Shown here piece by piece: positions 33,201 to 41,719 of a stretch of 64,000 nucleotides of DNA. Below the pieces are notes generated by a model that saw only the letters and a list, made by a program, of their open reading frames with translations, was not told where the DNA came from and did no database searches. The stretch comes from Telmatactis stephensoni (Eukaryota; Cnidaria; Anthozoa; Actiniaria; Isophelliidae): assembly GCA_029948255.1 (NCBI GenBank), contig JALIZF010001625.1:62001-126000 (forward strand), read 5' to 3'. The translations under genes and the position numbers were made by a program. Each line of letters begins with the position of its first letter. The first letter of the stretch is position 1.

Positions 33201-36200
33201 ACAAAAGTGAATCCTTGGTACGTTTTCCGATGGGCGCGGTTCTAAGCTTACGAGAGCACGCGCAAATACATAAACGTAATCGGGTCTTTCAAGAAACGTA
33301 CCCTTCATTTGGAAGACCCCCATGGACGTCTCTTTGCCTCTTGTCAACGGAAAATTAATCCTCAAATTGAGCTACAAGGTGTACCAGTTCAAACGTTCAA
33401 GTGCAAACTCTAAACCATTTATAACCACATGAAGGTTTAATTTGAACATACTAGCAAAAGGACGATTTTTACCCGTTGGAGTTAATGTTTCTTTGTTTTC
33501 TCAAACAGGGAGGATATTTACAGATTGACTATATCTTCATCAAGATGGCCTTCAGAGAATTATATGGTATGTAAGGAGACTTTTGGAGCTATTAGTTGAA
33601 CGAGAATTAATTTGTACAACAGTTAATTACGCACGTAGAATGCGTGCGTTAGACTTTGCAAACGAATTAATCGAAATGATTTTTCATCTTGTCACCGACG
33701 TCAAGAGACCATGAAATGAAGTGAAATGGCATCCTGAACGTGGCGTCACGACACCATCACGGTCGTCACGCAAGGGACGAATGTAATATTTTTACCTCCG
33801 TCCTTTTGCAGCATCGCGTCGCGTTTGCTAAATCTGCCTTTTACTCGTTAGTAAACGTTAGCAAAAGTGCGCGCTGTAATATGTAGTTTACTAATATAGG
33901 ACGCACCGCTCCCGTCGACCTTTGTCCAAATCAGCGTGCTGATCATACATCGTGGCTGTCAATGGCTTAAAATTATTAATAAGAATACGGACGTTTTAGT
34001 GCATAAACGCAGACATTAATCAGTACGCGCACTTGCGCATCTATAGACCAAAATGTATCTTATTTTGAAGTAGTTAGTGATTTTATTTAACCATGAAAAA
34101 ATAATACGCAAAATTGTTAGTAGTAGACTCCAAACCTATATATCGTTTACTTTTGTTCTTCATCAATTAGTACAAACTAAATAGCTAGTTATCTTTCTTT
34201 CACTAGTTAAATAAAATCACTAGACATAATATAGTAACAGCCAGATTGATTTTAGATACTTAATTCATGGCTGAAACTGATTCGCAAGGATTTTAAACAA
34301 CAGATCTAGAATTCAAATGCCAAAAGCAAACGGTCCCGTCCGTGCGCACGTCAAAAATCAAATTCTACTGTTTAAAAGCCTTGCGCGCGATTGCGAAATT
34401 ACTAAAAATAGCCTTAGTCACCGCGAACATCGCACAAATAATACCGAATTTCGCTCTCTTAGTATTATGGTCTCTTGCGGACATCTGGGAAACTAGGCCG
34501 CGAGCTTTAAAATGGCGCAACATTTACAACTTGTTCGTTTCGCGGTAATGCGGTACTTTTTGGTGCTTTGTGACAATTCTCACGACCAGAACTTCAAGTA
34601 TAGTGCTTCTAAGAGTTTTATTGCTACGGCACTCCAAAATACGCGCGCGCGGCATACGCACACACAGCATTAAGTATTTGTCATGTTTTAAAAAGACAAG
34701 CATTTATATTAATGCTTTAGTCTGAGTATTACGATTGCTTGGCGCATATGGAACTATAGCGTAAAGCAGACTCGAAATTAAAATCAGAGTTTTTATGTAT
34801 TGTCACATATTTCCATAAACGGAGAATTTTCAAGTTTACTCATTTTTAATACATCTGAAAATATACAGATAAAATACATCAAAACAAACAAGACACTATT
34901 TCAATATGCATTTAGATAAATATTTTCAATTCAAGAGAGCTCTCTTATAAAAAAAGTTATTTTTAAATGTTAATCCCATTACAGTGAATCTCCCATACAG
35001 ATCGCAAACGATAAACTGGGATCCAAAATCACCGACTTTCAGTTCTATGGAAAGTTGTCATACTTACACGTACGTACATTGTTACGGTTACGTTAGATCA
35101 TTAGCGTTAGTGGTTAACGTACGCGTGAAATACCAAGTGCCAAACCTTCCAAAAGAATTCAAAATTCTGAAAAAAATCATACAAGACGAGATCCAACATT
35201 GTAGCTAACCTTTCGGGTCTATTTTCAACTATTCAACAGAGTTTTGTATAATCTAGTTACGTCATCGATTCAAAATGGAATGACAAAATGAGTACGCATG
35301 CGCACCAATAAGCCCGAGCAGCGACTAAAATATTTCCAATCTCGTACCCAGAGCCTGCGTTCCTCTTGGTCAGCGACCGAGAAACGATAGGCTCTGGCCA
35401 ACACAAACTTTTAGTCCGCTATTTGCGGACTTGGCTTAACTGCGCATGTCAAGCTCAATCTGTGACAGAAAATTGCTGATCGAGAGCTTATTTTTATGCA
35501 CCGTATTTAGAAATATACTCAGAGGTAAAGAATGATATTTATGTGAGTCATTTGTGTGATTTATTTCACGTTTTGAAGCCTGTCAAGTGAATTTGAATCG
35601 ATAGTCCAACGGCCCTCTTCGAAGCACGACCTTCAACGACCAACGGGCCACAAATCTCCTATTAAAACTGCACTAAATCTTATCGCTTGCTCACATCCTC
35701 TCGACATGAAGTAGTCTGACAATCTTTTTATATTCTGACAATGGTTCAGGCTACCCTGAACAATTTTACTTGTCGAAAATCGATCTGGAAGTAATAATTT
35801 AGGATAATTCCGGGAAATCTCGATTCTCAAAATATGCGAAGAATGTAAAATTCAAACGCTCCTTCTATTGTTCTGTCAACCAATCAGAGTGCTCCAAATA
35901 ACTGTATTGGCCAGAGCCTCTCGTTTCTCGGTCGCTGACCAAGAGGAACGCAGGCTCTGGGTACGAGATTGAAATATTTCTTAAAGAGAATACGATGATT
36001 ATGAATTCCATATACTTGGATCTCAAAAATGAAAAAGGAAAATATTCAATTAAAAACAAAAAACAAAGTTTTTGCACAAAAAGACTGGTTATTTTTATGT
36101 AAAAAGCTACGTTCCTTTTACATATAAACAATCTACGTTTTATTGACAAAACGAAGATTTTGCTTTGATTTTTGTTTATTTTCTTTTTCTTCCATTTTAG

Positions 36201-39200
36201 ACATTCTCACATATTCGGAATTCAAATTCTATTCTCTTAAAATATAAGTATTCATATCGCTGGACTTGTCTTCACTGGTGCGCCATAGCTAGTGTTCTCT
36301 CACATTCCATTTTTTTACCTTTCAATCACGTGACTAGATGCTTAACCGCTCTGAAGAGTGTCGAAATGAAACCCTTAAACGTCAGCTAAAATGTCTGGAT
36401 CTTGTTTTGCATGGCTCTCTTTCCGCCATCGAATAACTCAATTCAATCCCATTTGCACAACCTGAATTCAAATGACCCTGCATAGGAGGTCCACTGAAAA
36501 ATTCTTAAAGCTGTCTGAATTGATTCAATCAAAAGACCCCAAACTAAGACATGGTTAAATTAATAAATTTGGCAGTGTAGTTAATTGATCTTTTCTGTAT
36601 AAATGTTATCCGATCCAAATCTGAAGAAATACGACACACCTGAAATGTACAAGGGAATAACCATAAGTTAACTTACTTAAAAGGAGTCAATCTTACCTCA
36701 AAACAAGAACTATATTTCTTACGGAGGCACTGCTAAGCAGCATGGTCATGTGCTCCAAAGAACATCATTGGAAATCGTGCATGGCGTTCTATATTGTTGC
36801 CGAGACCTGAAATGACAAAGTGTTATAAAATAATTTGCACTTTGAAAATGCCATTTTTTCGAATTTTTGATAGATATTCCGAGTCACTTACACCAAACAC
36901 GATAGAGCATTCGTGCCCAAACATGTACTTAGAAGAATTTAGGATCATGTTAGATTGGTCTCTGCAGTCTTGTCATGAGTTCAGTTTTTGGACTCCACAA
37001 TTAGTTTAGTGCACTAAAACACATCAATAATGGAGAACAAAACAAAAACAAAAACAAAGAGAGCTGTAAGAAAAAAGAAAAAATTGGATTTGCAAACATC
37101 TGAAGAAAACATCTTTGATGTTGCAAACATCTTCAGATGTTGCAAACATCTGAAGAAAAGTACTAATCAGTAGAATCTGAAAGGGAAAGCTCATTAAAAT
37201 TGAAAACTGAAAGACAAATATATAGAATTAATATGCTGAAAGAAATATTGAGTTCAAATGCTAAATTCTTGAAAAACTAAACAAACACAATTTACCACAA
37301 TTGTCAAAACGAGCGAGAGGAGAAAATTAAACTCGATATAAAGCAATTTTATTTCAGCAGTTTTTTTATGAAGTCAGTTTTTGGACTCTATAAAGTTAGT
37401 ACATAAAAAATAACGGAAGAAGAGTAAAAACAAAACTTGAAAACAACAACAACAACAACAACAACAACGAAAACAAATCGAAGAAGAAGGTGAGAAAATT
37501 AAAGAACAAGAAGAAAGAAAATGAGCAGTGTTGAAAACACCTGGAACTGAAAGAAATAAGAAATCAGTAACACCTGAAAAGGAAAAGTGTTTAGCAATAA
37601 CGTTGACAACGACTGAAAATTAAAAGAAAAGAAATCACTGATGATTAGTAGGCTGAAAAAGATGTCGAGTTCAAATACTAAACCCATAAACTATTTCTTG
37701 ATAAAGCACAAAAAAATATTGTCTTTTAGTCAATATAACAGATAGAATATTAGACATTGCTTGTTTCAGGAAATGCTTTATGGGTTTAGTTTATGAACTC
37801 TATAAGCCAGTTCAGAGTTTCAGAATCGTTTCCAATGCGCATGCGATTTTATCCTGAACTTCTCACCTTTTGTTTAAACCTTTTGTTTCAAATTAAACAA
37901 AAGGTGAGACATTCGGGATAAAATATATCGCATGCGCATTAGAAACGATTCTTAAACTCTTAACTGGCTTATAGCATTAGTAAAGATAAAGTATCACAAC
38001 TGATATTATGAAAAGTAAAAAAAAGATTACACAATATTATATGTAATACAAATCATCAAAGATGAATCGTCCTAATGCGCATGTCACAAAAAATAGGAGT
38101 TTCAGAATCGAAAGACAAAAACAATTCGGGATACATACATAGAAGTCTTTGACTTAAATGTATTTATCCTCAAATTGCTTGTTTACTGAAACCCTCCCTT
38201 CAAAAACAATAAAATAATTAAATAATTTAAAAAAGGTTTCAGGAAAGCAAAGCAACTTGGGATAAATACATAAAAATCGATCGTTGACTTTAATGTATCT
38301 ATCCTCAAATTGTCCGTTTTACTGAAATCCTGCCTGCGCAAAAAAATATGGAATTTCAGGAAAGCAAAGCAATTTGGGATAAATACATAAAAGTCGATTA
38401 TTGACTTTAATGTATCTATCCTCAAATTGCCCGTTTTACTGAAATCCTGCCTGCGGAAAAAAAAATGGAATTTCAGGAAAGCAAAGCATTTTGGGATAAA
38501 TACATAAAAGTTGATCACTGACTTCAATGTATCTATCCTCAAATTGCCAGTTTTACTAAAATTCTGTACGATTTAGGAAAAAATGAAAATGAGAATAAAA
38601 AATGAAGTTTCAGGGGAAAAAACGGTGTTTCAGAAAGCAAAAGCAATTTGGGATAAATACATAAAAATCGATCTTTGACTTTAATGTATCTATCCTCAAA
38701 TTACTTGTTTTACTGAAACACAACAGAACGTTTTTTAGTTAACTGGTCGCGTAAAAAATGACCAACCAAAAGTTGAAGTTGTAAGAAAAAAATTTAATGA
38801 AGATCTATGGTTTACACACACTCATACACATTGCCGGAATTACAGCACCTACGAGAAGCTACCAATCCTATAGAATTGTAATGGCCTTAGTAGACCAATT
38901 GCCGGAGACACATGCCTATATAAAGCCTTAGCCTTAGAAATAGGACAGGAGATACAGTTCAGTTGCAAGAGTCTTGACCAAATTGTCCAGCCATAATAGT
39001 TCCATTCCATGTGGTGATGTTATGTAAATCCATGCCGGAAACACATTCCTAGTCCTAGCCTAAATGGAAAAGGGGGCCAGTGGGAAGAAAGAAAAATAGT
39101 GAAATAAAAGAAAAGAAATGAAATGAAAAAAGACAAAATCGGCTTCAAGGGGATCTACAAATTAGAGTGATCACAGCGCAAACTCTGTCATCCTTCACGA

Positions 39201-41686
39201 AAAGTCGACAAAAGTCAAGTGCAAAAAGCTTATCTTTTGCCAACAAGATAACTTATCGTTAACCGTTAAAAATAACTAACTAAATATATCATTGCCAATC
39301 AGCCAAAATCTCACTCCTAAATTCCTAGTCTAAAGCTACCACTTTTGACAAAAAAAGTTATGGTACTTGAAAACTCGTCGTCGCAACCCAATTTGGTTGT
39401 TCTTGGTAGACTTGGCTGAAAGAGAAGGCGTAAATGCCATGGGTGGTACAAGATCCCAGGGGGAACCCCCCTGGGGTCACACCATGACATTTACAAAGTG
39501 TTGTTAGGCCGGGCCAAAATAGATCAAACACTAAATTTGGATGGAGCTAATCTAGAGTACGACCATTACCGTCAGTCAGCACGTACAACCAGGACTTTCT
39601 TTTACAGTGGAATTTTGAAAATGTTATAAACTAAACCATGTAGGATATAAACCGTAGACCTGTAAATCCTGGCAGCACGTACCAACTGTCGTTGCAGCGT
39701 GACCAGCTAAGAAACCTAAGACCTAACTCGCCAGAAATCTAAGCCCTTATGTGCTGTAGTTTCAAGGGGGGAGGGGAGGGGAATGTATGCGTTGTATGTA
39801 GACTGACCAGCTGACAACAATAATGGTCGAACTCTACATCTAAAGATCACGACACAGACTCAGACTACAAAGGAGTTCTCTCAAGTTGAGAGTAAAGGTC
39901 GATTCTGTCCATGTCCATTGACTCCATCGGTGATCCAGCGTTGTCCTCTCGTAGGCTTAAGTATTTTTTGAAAGCTAACCTAAGCAGGCCAATTGACCCC
40001 GGCCGATTGACCGGTCAAAAATCTAATAAATATCACCTAGTTTAGAAGTGGTAGCTTATCTGATATTTCCACGATGGGGCAAGGGTGGAGCTCCTCCTAG
40101 TCCTAGCGAACTCCTATAGATAAATTTTCGTACGTTTTTGATCAGTAAATGAACTGCTTTTACTTGGGACTACAAGCCGAAATTAAAAACCGAATGAAAA
40201 TGTTCGCCAGCGCAACATACACAGACAGGTTTACAAAACACCTCCAACACAGCCCGCAGCCAACAGGCGCCCGACATGACACGCCATATTTGCAAGCAAA
40301 CAGACGAGTGCAGGCCATGAGGGGCGTATGATTTCGCAGGCACAAAACAACGTTTATACAAGTATAAACATACAACAACACTAAAACAAGAAAGCAATGA
40401 TGACAATCTGATTCATCACAAGTAAAAGCAACCATATTTGTCCTATTCTATTTTATCCTTTGTGAAAATGAAAGCTAAGCTATTTGCCCGTTTATAAACA
40501 ACAGAACCTCGAGGAATTCAACAAAAACAGCCAAACTAGCATCTGAACAGAGCTAGAAAATCAAACTAGAAATTTAGTTTACTCGAGGTCCGTTGTGCAT
40601 ACTAACTCGGTTGGTGTCTTCATCTGTTGTTGGTGGTGCTGGGCTAGAAAACAAGACAAATATAGTTTAGTCATATATTGTTAGCAGTTTTTGATAAGTA
40701 GCTTATAAGCAATGCTCAATGGTTCAAAGCCCCAAAACGTCTGTGCAAAATTAAAGCTTTTTACCAAGAGAAATGTTATTTTGTAGTTTTTGTGTCCATA
40801 TTTTCTGGCTATTTCATCCCTAAAATAACTTCCTTTATGCTACGCAAATCTCAAATACCTCACATCGAATTACTGGAGAGCAAATACAACATTCGGGACC
40901 AGCCGAAGCGAAATAGTTATCAAAGAATTGATTAGCTTGAACTTGGACTGAATTGTTTTCAAATCATAATACAGCAACCGCTAATATAGAGGACTATTAG
41001 CTGATAAGTATTACGATCGCTCCAAGAATATCTAAGATAATAATTGTAGCGACGATGTCGTGCAAAGGCAAGCAAGGAAAAGAAGTACAATTTCAAGACA
41101 CCTTTGAAGCATATTTTAATTTCGACTTGAAGTTCTTGGCTCCCAAAACATGTATTTCCTAATTCTTCGTAAGCTTTTGCGCTCAATATACAGCAGAATT
41201 GAACAACTTAACGACTTTACTTCACCAAATAGAAACCAAAAAGTAAATATCTACTTACCATGCAAGATGATGCACTTTGAGGCCAAGTTTTCTCAACATT
41301 CTGATATCTATGTTGTATCACGTGATATCTAGTTGTCAATCAAAAGTTGGTCCGCCATTCAGAAAGCGAAAAGCTCAGAGCGTGTAAAAGGAGTGCTGTC
41401 TGATTGGTCGAGAAGAAAAACATCACCCGCGGAAAATAAACATGCACGGGAAAAAGTTTAATGAGGAACATGAAATACTTTTTAAATAAATGCAAATAAA
41501 TACAAGTATGCAAAGACAAGTCAATAAGAATGTAGAAGCTTTTGTCTCATGGTTTTTATTTTAAAAAACACGCACCGACTGGCAAATTAAACTGACAAAA
41601 CCTTATTTACTCGCTTGCATGTAGCATGAGTCCATTTACCGAATCAAAACTCTGTGATTGAGATTTGATAAAATGGTGCAATAATT

Positions 41687-41719
<33 letters not shown>

